Positions 35,219 to 46,578 of a stretch of 64,000 nt of DNA are shown piece after piece. A model generated the notes under the pieces. The model had not been told where the DNA came from. It searched no databases and saw only the letters and a program-made list of their open reading frames with translations. The stretch covers positions 63,561,598 through 63,625,597 of the forward strand of contig JBANSL010000020.1 in NCBI GenBank assembly GCA_037127255.1, read 5' to 3'. This stretch comes from Persicaria tinctoria (taxonomy: Eukaryota; Streptophyta; Magnoliopsida; Caryophyllales; Polygonaceae). The number at the start of each line of letters is the position of its first letter. Position 1 is the first letter of the stretch. The translations under genes were made by a program, and so were the position numbers.

Positions 35219-36183
35219 TCATGAGATTTTATTAAAAAAATCGTCATTGCTATTGAATCTCATCACATTCATCCTCCATTGTAACGATTAATCAGCAGGT
35301 GGACACAAATTAAAAGGAGAAAATATAAATAAAATAGAAATCATGACCAGCTATTGAGACTTCGTCAAATTTCATTGGGATGAAGAAAGGGAGAGGAACA
35401 AGAGGGCTGCGTGGTGCAAACTGAACAGAGTATGAATTGAAGATAGGAAGGTGACGATTTTATAGAGCTGGTCATAAAACCCTAGGTCGCGTTTGGTTTG
35501 TTTACATTTGATGGGCCGAACGCTAAATAAACGCAACTTGGGCAACCTGTATCGAACTATCAACTTCCAATTAGCCCAACAGTCCAAACACTGTATTGCC
35601 AAAGCCCACCAATGAGGTTAAACAAGAAATGCACCAGTTTAAATTGGATAAACAAGAAACACTGTATTAACTATTTATTATTATTTTTTAAAAATAAATA
35701 AAATAATCACTAAAATATAATCGAGCCCTTAAATTCAAATTTTGAATATATTTATAATCAAATTTGAGTTTAAAGATATTGAAATATAATATATTTAATG
35801 ATAAATTAATGAAAATAGATGAAGGGGTGGTGAGTTATAAGTAAAAAAACTATTTAAAGGGTGGTTTTCTGTAATTTTGAATTTAAGAGGTGATTAAGTG
35901 AAAACACTCATACTTAAGAGGTGATTTCAATAAATTCCCCTTTAAATTATTGTACAGAAACTTGTATTTGAAGACTCGTAATAATTACGGAAAATTTGTC
36001 GTTTTGTTAACCAATTATGCGAATATTAGAATATCCATTTACGAAAACACTTCAATTTATATGTCTTCACTTTTTGCTTATCCAACATTAGAGTATATTC
36101 ATAGTCTGTTCGTTCACGAAAAGAATGAGTTCGATTTGAACTTTTTCAATCTATGCTTACCCATGAGATCGAGATTGACAAAC
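35219..36183 (+). repeat. Copy A of a duplicated segment (see 61260-61880)
   Basis: Shares long high-identity stretches with copy B in the same order and direction, e.g. TGCTATTGAATCTCATCACA, GGGCTGCGTGGTGCAAACTG, GCGTTTGGTTTGTTTACATT and GAATATTAGAATATCCATTT. About 340 bp at 35603-35945 is absent from copy B. The copy ends at the insertion point of the retroelement at 36184. What it is (transposon or true segmental duplication) is not clear. Confidence 0.82.
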
Positions 36184-37858
36184 GGGTTGAAGGTTTTAGA
36201 GAGAAGGCCTCTACCTTCTCTCTAAAACTTGTCAACCTGATCTTGCCTAAAATCTTTCTTTTATCCCAAATCTTCTATCATCCTCCCCAATCAATCTATT
36301 TCTTGGACAAAATTAGCTCCTCCCTAACCCTTTTGTCGAGTCTCCTCCTCCAATTCGACATCTCTTGCACCTTAAGGTCGGGTTGTTGGTTTTGGCGGCT
36401 TGGTCTCGCTGGGCTGGGCTCGGTCGTCAGCCGGCCGCTATCTGCTCAACCCTTTGTGTGGTTGCCGGCGGTGGAGGCGTCGCCCTCTTCTTCGTCTCCG
36501 CCTCGCTTTGTCTTCCCCCTATCCATCGTTCTATTTGGGGTTTTTATTTCCAAACTCTTGTTTTCACCAAATCGTTTACTCCGGGGCTCCCTTCGCCCTT
36601 GATTTTGGCTTTTCCGTTTCCTTGCTCTCCAATCTTGGTTAGTGGTTTCTATGCCAATTTTCGTAGTCTGTTCTTGATTCAATTGCAAACCCTCTTCCCC
36701 TCCTCGATCGCCTGCCATCACAGTTCCATGGTGTTCGTCGGCGGTTGGACAGTGTTCTCAGTCTACTTCCATCGGTGCTCCCCCGGATTGGTCGCCTGAG
36801 CAAGAGGCGTCTCTTGTCTGATGGCTCTGGTGGGTCGCTGATGTTGTGGTGACCCGAAGATGTTTGATTTAACCCGATTGGTGGTGCTTTAGGCCCAAGG
36901 ATTTTTCTTGGGCTCGAGGCAGCCCATGTCATAAAAAAAAAACAAGTGAATCTAAATCCCACAAGGATTTGTTTAAATCCCGAAAGGGTTTTGAGTAAAT
37001 CCACTCGAAAGGGTATGACCAAATCCCGCAAGGGTTTTGACGATTTTCTTGCTGGTTAAATCTTATTGGCGTTTTGTTCGAGCAGCTTTCGGCTCTGCTT
37101 TTGATGTTTCTATAAGGTCTTCTGCTTGGTTGAGTGGTGTGGAGTCTGGAGTCGGGACTGGCTGGGGTCGTGGTAGTGCGCTCAGGGCCGACTTCGTATC
37201 CGGGGTTGAGTTTCCTTGGAGTTCGTCTGCACTACCCACAAGAGATAGAATCTTGCTGTATCGCTGGCCCGCGGTACCACTTTCCGGTGGTGCTTGGCTT
37301 CATTCTTCGGAGGCTTCCTCAACTTTTTTGGAGTTGGTCTTCTAGGGTTGTCTTGTTATAGAGTTTGCTATTTGTTTCATTTCGCTTGTTGTCCGGTTTT
37401 CTGTATTTGATTTCCTGTATTTTCAGGTTGTATGTTTGACGGTTCACCGCCTGCTGACGTTATCGGCCTCTTGATGGTCAGGACTGGCTGGGGTCGTGGT
37501 AGTGCGCTCAGGGCCGACTTCGTATCCGAGGTTGAGTTTCCTTGGAGTTCGTCTGCACTACCCACAAGAGATAGAATCTTGCTGTATCGCTGGCCCGCGG
37601 TACCACTTTCCGGTGGTGCTTGGCTTCATTCTTCGGCGGCTTCCTCAACTTTTTTGGAGTTGGTCTTCTAGGGTTGTCTTGTTATAGAGTTTGCTATTTG
37701 TTTCATTTCGCTTGTTGTCCGGTTTTCTGTATTTGATTTCCTGTATTTTCAGGTTGTATGTTTGACGGTTCACCGCCTGCTGACGTTATCGGCCTCTTGA
37801 TGAGTGAGGCATGTCTGACATTCGAATTTTTACCTAAAAAAAAAAAAGATTGACAAAC
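36172..37858 (+). mobile_element. Poly(A)-tailed non-LTR retroelement with 12-bp TSD
   Basis: AGATTGACAAAC occurs at 36172-36183 and again at 37847-37858, the second directly after an A-run (37836-37847). The ~1.66 kb body has no recognisable reverse transcriptase. Near the 5' end is a hairpin (GTTTTAGAGAGAAGG, complement at 36214-36228). Repeats of an AAATCCCNNAAGG type lie at 36953-37033, and a 326-bp tandem duplication at 37155-37803. It could be an internally deleted LINE, a large non-coding retroelement, or a retrocopy of an unknown transcript. Confidence 0.8.
37155..37803 (+). repeat. 326-bp tandem duplication
   Basis: Copy 1 starts GGACTGGCTGGGGTCGTGG at 37155, copy 2 at 37481; only a few mismatches over the whole unit. 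It lies inside the retroelement body, so duplicate frames here are repeated copies, not two genes. Confidence 0.92.
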
Positions 37859-38274
37859 CCAATTTCATTGACATTCGAATATTTCATCATACAATCCCGA
37901 ATATTCGTGCGGAAAACAGGAGAATAAAAAAGGTGATAAGTCACGAATGCATGATTGATCATATGGATGCGGAATTCATTGGTAGTAAAACACTAAAACT
38001 AAAACGTAACTAAAAGCATAATTCCATGGCTCCCAATGATCCCGTCAACCGACGTTAAACCCGACACTGTCCTGCCCTGTCATCGCCTTTCTCAACGGCG
38101 GCTGATAACGCCACATCAGACTTGAGGGTCCCACCATCGACCAACAGTCGATGTCGCCATGTAAGTTCATATATGTCGCCATGTTAGTTCATATATGTGT
38201 ATATAAAGAGCAGCTATGGAGCCTGCTTTTTTTCTCCTCATCACAGATCGATCGATCAAAATCGATCGACGAGG
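37859..38274 (+). promoter_or_regulatory. Upstream region of the DUF506 gene
   Basis: 416 bp between the retroelement's TSD and the ATG. Contains a tandem GTCGCCATG(T)(A/T)AGTTCATATAT repeat at about 38152-38195, a TATA-like TGTATATAAAGAG at 38198-38210, and an ATCGATCGATC string in the leader. Confidence 0.55.
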
Positions 38275-40020
38275 ATGAGTGAGGTTTCATCAAGCGGCTC
38301 CGAGGATTTCTCCGACACCATTTTCTGGTTCCTCCACGAGAGCTCCCCCTTGCCTGAGCCTGACAACTTCTCCGGCAGCGATGACACCAGTTTGGCCGCC
38401 GATGACTGTGATAATGAAGACTCATCGCTCAACTCCGATGAGGATAAAATTGCCTTCTGGATCGACCAACAACAGCTGCTCCAGGTACAATTTGCACTTC
38501 CATAATCAATTAACTAATAGTTTTTGTATCAAAATCTATATAATTTAATTCCCAATTTGGTATTCACAGTCCACATTGTGCCGTACAACTCCGACGGAAT
38601 CAAGAGTGAGGCAGGCCACCGAGGAGGCCTTAACGGAATCAGCACCACAGTGTCGCTGCCGGAGTTCGGTGGCTCAACCTGCCGCCTGCAGGAGCTGCTC
38701 AAGGAAAGAGATCTCCGAGCGTCTCTCTCGTGCCGGTTTCAATTGCTCCATTCGCAACTCCAAATGGAAAAGCTCTCCCCACATCCCATCCGGTATATGC
38801 TCCATCCGTCTCAAAATTTAAGTCGTTTTAAGATTCTACACAAGTTTTAATAAAATATTCACTCCTAAATAAACATCTTCATTCTACTCACTTTTTTAAT
38901 AAAATTTTATTGTTTTTTAATACTCATTATATTTTTTAACCAATTAAAATCTTTTAAAAAATCAGCAATAAATCAATCGATACAAATCATTACTACATCC
39001 GTCTCAAAATAGTTGTAGTTTTAATTTTGGCACGTTGTTTAAAAACGATAAAAACTATATAAAATATCAATGATTTTACTAATTTACAAAAAATAATTTC
39101 ATATTTAATACAATTATCTATGAGATTATTTAAAAAATTATTCAAATAATTGATATTTGATAGAGTTTTTAACTTCTTAAAAAGTGTGTTAAAAAAATCA
39201 AACAACATGTTTTGCGAGACGGAGGGAAGATTATCCACTACCTAGAAAACCTAAAACGACCTAAATTTTGATACAAGAATTAAAGGCTAAAACGACCTAA
39301 ATTTTGAGACGGAGGGAGTACTACATATATAGTGATTTAATTTGTTTAAAAATACTCCTTCCCTCGTTAATTACGATGTCATTTTAGAAATTTGCACACT
39401 GTTTAAATAAATTAATTATATATTTATATACTTTTTTACTTTCTAAAATTCTAAAACTAAATTTACCCAATTATTATATGAAAAAATATCTAAAAAGATA
39501 CGTGATTTATGTATGTGTTTTAATTGAAAGAATGAATAGTATATAAAATATTTTTTATTTAATTAAAAAATATATGGATCAATCTTTAGGCGAACACAAG
39601 TACCTGGAAGTGGTGGAGGAGGAGGTGAAAGTGATAGTGGAGTTGCACTTCAGGGCGGAGTTTGAGATGTCGAGGGCGGGGGAGGACTACAAGCGCCTAG
39701 TCAGCCACCTCCCGGAAGTGTTCGTGGGGAGGCCGGAGAGGCTGAGGAAGGTGGTGAAGATAATATGTGGGGCTGCAAAGAGGTGCATGAAAGAGAAGAA
39801 GCTACACATGGGCCCATGGAGGAGGCTCAAGTACATGCAGGCTAAATGGCTCTCCTCCACCCCAACCACAACTACGTTTGACATTGCCACCGAGCCACCG
39901 GCGGTGGTGGTGGCAGGATTATCCGGTGGCCGCCCTAGAAGGCCGAGTGCTTCTTTGCTTACGTTTGCCTTGCTTGGGAACTTGCCTGGGCCTCATTGCC
40001 AAGCTGTTGCCGTTGTGTGA
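38275..40020 (+). CDS. DUF506 (PDDEXK-like) family protein
   Basis: Three exons, 38275-38484, 38570-38792, 39590-40020, join in phase to 287 residues. An acidic Ser-rich N-terminus (MSEVSSSGSEDFSDTIFWFL) is followed by the family blocks: STLCRTTPTESRVRQATEEA, CRSCSRKEISERLSRAGFNC, SIRNSKWKSSPHIPSGEHKY, EVKVIVELHFRAEFEMSRAG, RLVSHLPEVFVGRPERLRKV, and KKLHMGPWRRLKYMQAKWLS. The CxxC-type cysteines and the E-x-H-F-R-A-E-F block are typical of plant DUF506, a PDDEXK-nuclease-like family whose biochemistry is not settled; some members are calmodulin-linked growth regulators. Intron 2 is filled with nested MITEs that start six bases after the donor. No break in the coding sequence is seen. Confidence 0.9.
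38798..39322. mobile_element. MITE interrupted by a second MITE (nested), in DUF506 intron 2
   Basis: Outer ends: GCTCCATCCGTCTCAAAATT at 38799 and the inverted AATTTTGAGACGGAGGGAG at about 39300-39318, matching over about 32 bases including AAGTCGTTTTA. Inside lies an independent MITE at 38991-39232 with ends CTACATCCGTCTCAAAAT and TTTGCGAGACGGAGGGAA. Confidence 0.82.
38991..39232. mobile_element. Inner MITE of the nested pair
   Basis: About 240 bp, Stowaway-like CATCCGTCTC termini and a mirrored AAAACTATATAAAATATC / GATATTTGATAGAGTTTT interior, similar in plan to the palindromic MITEs at 21068 and 47828. Confidence 0.75.
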
Positions 40021-40706
40021 CAAATTCATTAAAAATGATATATGAATGAGATTTTTGTGCAAATTAAAAAAGCATGATTGTACTGTACTTGAAACTTATC
40101 ATAAGCATGTTATCAGCACATAAGAATGAGATTTTTGAGCAAAAAACCTTGAGTGTTGTTGGAGCTACATATATATATATATACACACACACGCACAATG
40201 TTTTAAAAGATGCTTGACGGATTCTTGACACGGTGGGGTACCGTTAAACGCCAAGTCAGTCTGGCAGGCTTGTTGACGGATTCTCAGCGGATAAAACGGT
40301 TTTTTTTTGTTATTTTCTTATATTTAACTCTTTAACGTATTTAAAACTCATACTCGTATAATGTAATAAAATATGCATTTTCAAAGTCATTAACATCATT
40401 AAATGAAAAAACATCATATAAATCCAATAAACATCATGGTCCTTTTAACCGTTGTTAGATTCAAACATAAAATCAAATATAAAATAACATGTTTAAATAA
40501 ACATCACAAATTCACAATCCATAATTTCTACATTAACAAAATAAAACAACAAAAATCAATCTCAAATTCTAAACAAACCGTTAAAGTGTCAAACGCCAAG
40601 AAATGTCAAAAACCTTGGTGGTGTCTAGACGGACGCCAAGAGCGTTTTTTAGAACAATAAATAGATACGAATACAAGCTAATCAAGCTACTTTATTATTA
40701 TTATTA
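40021..40706. other. 3' region of DUF506 gene and spacer
   Basis: AT-rich; a (TA)n(CA)n tract near 40169-40195. The 40403-40660 frame is AT-rich chance sequence. Confidence 0.35.
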
Positions 40707-41479
40707 CTAGGGTGGCAGACCCGTGCTACGTACGGGACATGGTTTATATCAAGTCGGATTGAATTGAGTCTATAAATAGGTGAAAGAAATAAAATATGAG
40801 CTTTAAAGTATTTATAATCATAAATGATAGAAAAAACTCACCTAACGATAAAGTAGTCACGCTAACGAAATATGAAAGCACATAATATCTTATAGTATAT
40901 AGTATCACCACCATCAATATAGAACAAATGATTTAATTCATTGGATATCTTTATAGCAACCCATTTAGCTTGGAGTTCATCCAATTCTATGTTGATTTTC
41001 CATAATGAAATATGTGTCATCAGTCAACACTTACGTATGGGATTTCAAGCTTTCAAATTAGCCAACAAACCCATGAAATAAAAACACAAATATAAACAAT
41101 TACCTAGTATAGTTGCACCATAATGTTGAACTTTAGCTATTGGGTAGTCTTTCTATCCAAAATATTTCCTGGAAAAAAAATGTTGCATTTTAGCCAAAAC
41201 AAAAGAGAGGTAGAAAAATGGTTAAATCTCTTACTCTAACCCACAAATAGAGTATTGAACATGAATATATAGGAGCTTAGAAAAAAAAACATTCGGATTG
41301 GATGGAAAGCATCGTAAACAAACATGTAGGAAATTTGTATATATATGTCTTTGTTCTTTATCTCCTCTCTACCGGTGCGTCTTTATATAGCAATCCTTGC
41401 TTCACCTGCCACAAAGAGAATATGAATTTATCAAATTCGTTATCGAGTTGATGTATTCAAATTACATTTAAATAATAAC

Positions 41480-41700
41480 TTACCTCTTTGGATGAAAGAA
41501 TCGCTTAATCCATGTACCACCACCACCAGATGGACAAACCTATAGTGTGTAGTGGTCTTTCGGGGTCGAGCTTCGAAACCACCACCACCGCATGTAGCGT
41601 GCATTGTCATATCCGTACTCTTTGACCATTCTCATCTTGCTCACCTCCGACCTATAATGACCCTCATTCTTTCACCCAGGAGGAAGAGGTCTTCTATACT
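41480..41700 (-). other. Exon-like block inside the Helitron
   Basis: On the minus strand, GC-richer than its surroundings, with KEYGYDNARYMRWWWFRSST, then after a stop CPSGGGGTWIKRFFHPKR and a GTAAGT donor. May be a captured gene fragment; the parent is not recognised. Confidence 0.35.
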
Positions 41701-42907
41701 CATCCATTTATATTAATAATTATGGCGATTCATGTAGTAATGAATATATATCCATTAAAAATCAAAATGACATTTAAAATGGTCGATCTATTGATGAAAC
41801 CGTTAAAACCCATTGTAATTCTACATTATATGTTTTGTAACTTCTAAGTATTTGAATCGTCTCTCATTACAAATTAAGTTTCAATTTATATTTAAAGATT
41901 AAATTAAATTAAATCTAATATATATTTTCAAAAGAATAATTAATTTTGAACGATTAATATATTGATTTTAGATGAGGTAGTTTGGTACAAATGTGTTATA
42001 TATTCTGCTAATTAATTAATTAATATAGTGATTATATTCCCATATAAAGTAATAAAATCATGCATGGAATGTAGATCTGATGATAAAAATGGATTTATAT
42101 TAGTAAATCTACAGAAATTGGTCTTTGATCGAGAACATGCATGGAAATTAATTATCTAATAATTAATGAGATGACGGTTACATCTATATCTAAATAAATT
42201 AAGTAATGCAATCGGGCTAAATGTAAGTCAGTAAGGGATCGATAAAGTGGTGAATACAATAATAATAATTTAGAAATTAAAAGACACAAATCAATTGATT
42301 GTAGGAAAAAAAAAGAGTAGATTTATGGATACGCATTTATGAATAGATATATATTCCATGAAATGAGTAAAAATAAATAGGTTATGATAAATTTGGATTA
42401 ATTTTTTTTTATTTGGTGTGGATTATTTTTAAAATGCTTCATAGAATACAATGAAATTCTGATGAGAAAATAAACTATGGTAAAAAAAAAAGATAAAGTT
42501 AAATTAGGTTTTTATTGTATACGACGTAAAGTATATACATTTATGAAATTAAGACATATTTGGTAAAAATTTATGAGTAAGTTTGAGAAGGTGGAAGGTC
42601 TTCACACTAAATTGAAATTAATATTTTGATTTAATAAATTTTTTCAAACCTGATATTTTGTTGGTCTCTTGGTATTTCCTTTAATTAGATGTTTTGGAAA
42701 ACGTACGTACAAAAGGCTACAATACCACACAATAAAATGTAATAAATTGAAAATCACAAATAATAAATTATTATTTATGATCAGTTTTAATATATAATCC
42801 ATATAATGTGATGCATTTTTTAAAAAATTTAACATGTGTTCTTATATATATGTATACTCCATATAGTTTTAATATATGCTCCATATATATATAAAGTTGA
42901 CGTGAGA

Positions 42908-43776
42908 AGCAAGAAAAAAAGTAAATTTAATATTTAAACATGGTATAATGATACTTCGTAGCTCCCTTAATTCAAAAACTTCATTTTATAGTGTAGATTT
43001 TTAAAATAAATAATGTCATTTTAGACATTTTGGTATTGATTTTACCTAATTTGAATTGGTAATTTTTAGTAAATTGTTAGTTGTGATGTTTTGATGAAGT
43101 AAAACAAATAATGTGTGTTTTTTTTTTAAAAGGCTTATAATTAAAATATACCAAAAGTCTAAATGATAAAATAAATAAAGTTAAAATAACATAACCATGA
43201 AAAAATAAAATAAAAGATGTAAATGCTAAGGTTATGAAGAGGTTATTGCTATTATATATAAATGACCATGAAAAAAGATTATTATTGTTATTATATATAA
43301 ATTAATTAGATTAGATTGTCATTGAGTAGAATAATGACAAAGCAAGAAAAAAAGTAAATTTAATATTTAAACATGGTATAATGATACTTCGTTGCTCCCT
43401 TAATTCAAAAACTTCATTTTATAGTGTAGATTTTTAAAATAAATAATGTCATTTTAGACATTTTGGTATTAATTTTACCTAATTTGAATTGGTAATTTTT
43501 AGTAAATTGTTAGTTGTGATGTTTTGATGAAGTAAAACAAATAATGTGTGTGTTTTTTTTTAAAAGGCTTATAATTAAAATATACCAAAAGTCTAAATGA
43601 TAAAATAAATAAAGTTAAAATAATATAACCATGAAAAAATAAAATAAAAGATGTAAATGCTAAGGTTATGAAGAGGTTATTGTTATTATATATAAATGAC
43701 CATGAAAAAAGATTATTATTGTTATTATATATAAATTAATTAGATTAGATTGTCATTGAGTAGAATAATGACAAAG
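42908..43776. repeat. 433-bp tandem duplication within the Helitron
   Basis: AGCAAGAAAAAAAGTAAATT starts at 42908 and again at 43341; the two units run head to tail with only a handful of differences. Confidence 0.93.
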
Positions 43777-43990
43777 TAGTAAAATAAAATAAAAGATGTA
43801 GTTGTTGAGGCTTGAACCTTGGATGAAGGGATTCTCTTTAACAACTACTACCATTGGGCTAAAGAAATTATATTGATCCAAATTGAGAATATAAGAAAAA
43901 ATAGCAAAATTTTTATGGAGTTAATTAGGGCAATAAATTGTCAATGAACACAACTTTTAAGGTTTATATATATATATATAGATAGATAGA

Positions 43991-44783
43991 TTATTCACAA
44001 TTTATGGATGATATTTGAACTATTATAAGTTGGGTTATTTTGTTGAAGCTTAATTTGTTTGACGCTTTGCTGGTTCTACCGTCTCCGTTGATAGCCTTGA
44101 TTTTCTTCATTTGTCTTCTTCATCGGCGATTTCTCCGTCTACCAAATTTTGACCTTTCAAATTTTTACCATTTTTTTTATAAGAAAAAGTTGGGTTGTAC
44201 CATTCATGAATTCAAATGAGTTTTAGCCCTACTCAAGGATGACAACGTCATCATTAAGCCAGCCCGTAACATAGGGGTGGGCGAGATTTAGACTAAAAAT
44301 TAATTAATAATGAAACGAGCTTTGCTAAACTTTAAATAAATTTAATTGTGTAGGGTTATGTAAAAAAAAATTCAAAGATTTATCCATATTATTAGAAGTG
44401 AATAAAATTTATAATTAGTTAAAAAAAATTCAAGAAAACCCTGATGAATGACTAAAATAGAATTCAAACAATACTAATTGAAATTAATTATTCACAATTT
44501 AAAAATGTATTTGAACTTATATATAAAAAGATAGTTAAAAATAAGTGAAGAAAATGTAAAAAGTGGGAATTGAACTTGGGCTCTAATAAAGAGGAAAAAG
44601 TTCTCCAATTATATATTACCAACAAGACAAGATAAATTTTATGATCCATTTTCACTTCTAAATTAATTTAGACCTTTTTATTTTATATATTGTTAACCTT
44701 TCGTATTTTTTTCCCGGGATTGGGGTGGGCTCGCGCTCATACGAGCCCACCCCTAAATCCGCCAGTGATCATTATTCATAAGT
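43991..44783. other. Spacer
   Basis: AT-rich, no gene seen. A block near 44567-44630 (GGGAATTGAACTTGGGCTC) resembles the tRNA-like string in the Helitron and may be an older relic. Confidence 0.35.
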
Positions 44784-45179
44784 TAGGGAGGTTATATGAG
44801 CTGAGTAACTCGAGTTTGGCTCGGTCTCGACTTGATAAAAGCTTGATTCGACCTCGTTCATTTTCTAAACAAGTCGAGTATGAGCATATTTTTAAACTCG
44901 AGTCAAAACTCGGCTTGTTTGATTTAAGCTTGAATAGCTCGAATTTTGTAAAATTTTCTTTAAGTTACTACTCCGTATGTTTTAAGCAAATAGCCAATAG
45001 GGTTGTTTAATGCTCGAAAAAAGCTCGGCTTGAACTCGTTTATTTTCTAAACGAAGCGAGTATGAAAACATTTTGAAGCTCGAGTCCAGATTTATGTTCG
45101 GCTCGAGCTCAGCTCATTTCTAAACGAGCTTAATATGAAAAATCAATACTCGACTCGTTCGGATCGAATAACAACCCAT
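44784..45179. mobile_element. Short non-autonomous hAT-like element
   Basis: Left end TAGGGAGGTTATATGAGC, right end GAATAACAACCCAT; possible worn 8-bp TSD TCATAAGT / ACATAAAT. Interior is rich in CGAG(C/T)(T/C)CG repeats shared with three other copies in the window. Confidence 0.65.
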
Positions 45180-45187
45180 ACATAAAT

Positions 45188-46172
45188 ATTATTATAATAA
45201 GTGGGCTAACAACAAGGCCCAATACTAAAATAAGCCCATAGAGAGAAAAAGAAAGTGCAGGCCCATGGTGGGAGAAAAGCCCATAAAGAACCTGAAACAG
45301 TACGTGAGATCTAAAAGTAAAAGATTCGGCTGTACAGGGTAGGGAAGAATCCTATGTCACACACTATTCAATAGTCGATATCATCAGTGACAGTAAGAAG
45401 GAATCGTACGCATTTGATGTATAAAGCCAACTTTCATCACTGTCTGTTTTCCACCTGCATCAACCAAACCTCTTTTCTTCTTTTATTGACGTGTTGGCTA
45501 TATACACCTCATATCATTTACGTCTTTATGGACGTGCATGGTTAAAAAGAATTAATTAATTTTTTTTAAAATTAATTAGTTACAAGGTTTGCACGTGCAT
45601 TTTCAGCCTTTAATTTGTGGTGTATATAAGTATATAACCACACCCTTTCTTTATTCCGAATACTCGCATGCTAAAATATCACACACACAATTCACCTACT
45701 AGATTTTTTTCTAACATATGCCCCCACATCTCATTACATTTGCAAAACACAACTTTTGGGGCATTTAACCACTCATAAAGCATTAGTTTGGACCCCATGT
45801 AGCTAAAACCATGTGTGTTATTGAAGACCATCTTCAACAACTTTTCTAAAATTTCTATGAAATGGGAAAATAAAATGTATATTCCTTAAATTTTATTTTT
45901 TGCTTCAACCCCAACATCTTTCTCGTTTCGAACAATTTGAATAATCATTTAATTTTGAATAATGTTACAAATTTGTGGAAGACTCTATTTTTTCCGCACT
46001 TTTCCATTTTGATAAACCAAAAAAGGTTTAAAATTATCCAAAAACTTCAAAATCCCAAAAATGAAAAATCTAGATGATCTAACTAATGGTTAAAATATGT
46101 TGTTAAATTATGAATCTAATTATTGAGAATTGAAGATTTTTTTTAACTCTACCAGTAGAGCTATTTTAGAGG
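45188..46172. other. Spacer with MITE-like inverted repeat
   Basis: GGCTATATACACCTCAT near 45496 and GTGGTGTATATAAGTATATA near 45617 are inverted to one another and enclose a central GGACGTGCATGG / CACGTGCATT; similar sequence recurs at about 47405-47605. Otherwise no feature. Confidence 0.45.
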
Positions 46173-46578
46173 AGTGGAAGTAGGGTTGTTACATGAGCTG
46201 AACAGCTCGAGCTTGGCTCGGGATCGGCTCGAAAAAAGCTCGATTCGAGCTTGTTCAGTTACTTAAACAAGTCGAGCATAAACATGATTTTAAGCTCGGT
46301 TCAAAGATCGGCTCATTCGACTTAGGCTCGAATAGCTCAAATTTTATAGAATTTCTAAAATTTCCTTTAAATTAATATGTTATGACCAAGTAAAACTACT
46401 TAAAGTCCGAAAAAGGCTCGGTTCGAACTCGTTTATTTACTAAAACAAGCCAAGCTTGAACAAAAAAGAAAGCTCGTTTAAAAATTGGGCTCGGTTCGGC
46501 TCGAGCTCGTTTAACAAATGAACCAAACTTAAACATGTCATGTCCGGCTCGTTCGGCTCGAATAACCCTAAGTGAAAG
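46173..46578. mobile_element. Short non-autonomous hAT-like element with 8-bp TSD
   Basis: TSD AGTGGAAG (46173-46180) and AGTGAAAG (46571-46578), one mismatch. The 390-bp element starts TAGGGTTGTTACATGAGC and ends CGAATAACCCTA. Dense GCTCG repeats inside. Confidence 0.82.

Larger units (their letters stand above)
40707..43990 (-). mobile_element. Non-autonomous Helitron
   Basis: Read on the minus strand, the 3' end is a hairpin (CCCGTACGTAGCACGGG, 40736-40720), nine bases, then CTAG at 40710-40707 followed by T. The 5' end at 43990 is TCTATCTATCTATATATATA, preceded by A. TC...CTAG termini, a 3' hairpin and insertion between A and T are Helitron hallmarks. No Rep/helicase frame is present. 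It holds a 433-bp tandem repeat near its 5' end and an exon-like block at 41440-41700. A GCTTGAACCTTGGATGAAGG string at about 43810 resembles one often seen in plant Helitron 5' regions. Confidence 0.78.

Noticed and set aside
36153..36799. Ser/Leu-rich frames as a membrane protein gene
   Set aside because: They begin at the retroelement's TSD, lie wholly inside it, overlap in several frames and match no family.
37134..37687. Two similar small proteins around 37.1-37.7 kb
   Set aside because: They are the two copies of the 326-bp tandem duplication inside a non-coding retroelement.
40403..40660. 85-residue Lys/Asn-rich frame
   Set aside because: Composition simply reflects AT-rich DNA; no domain or gene context.
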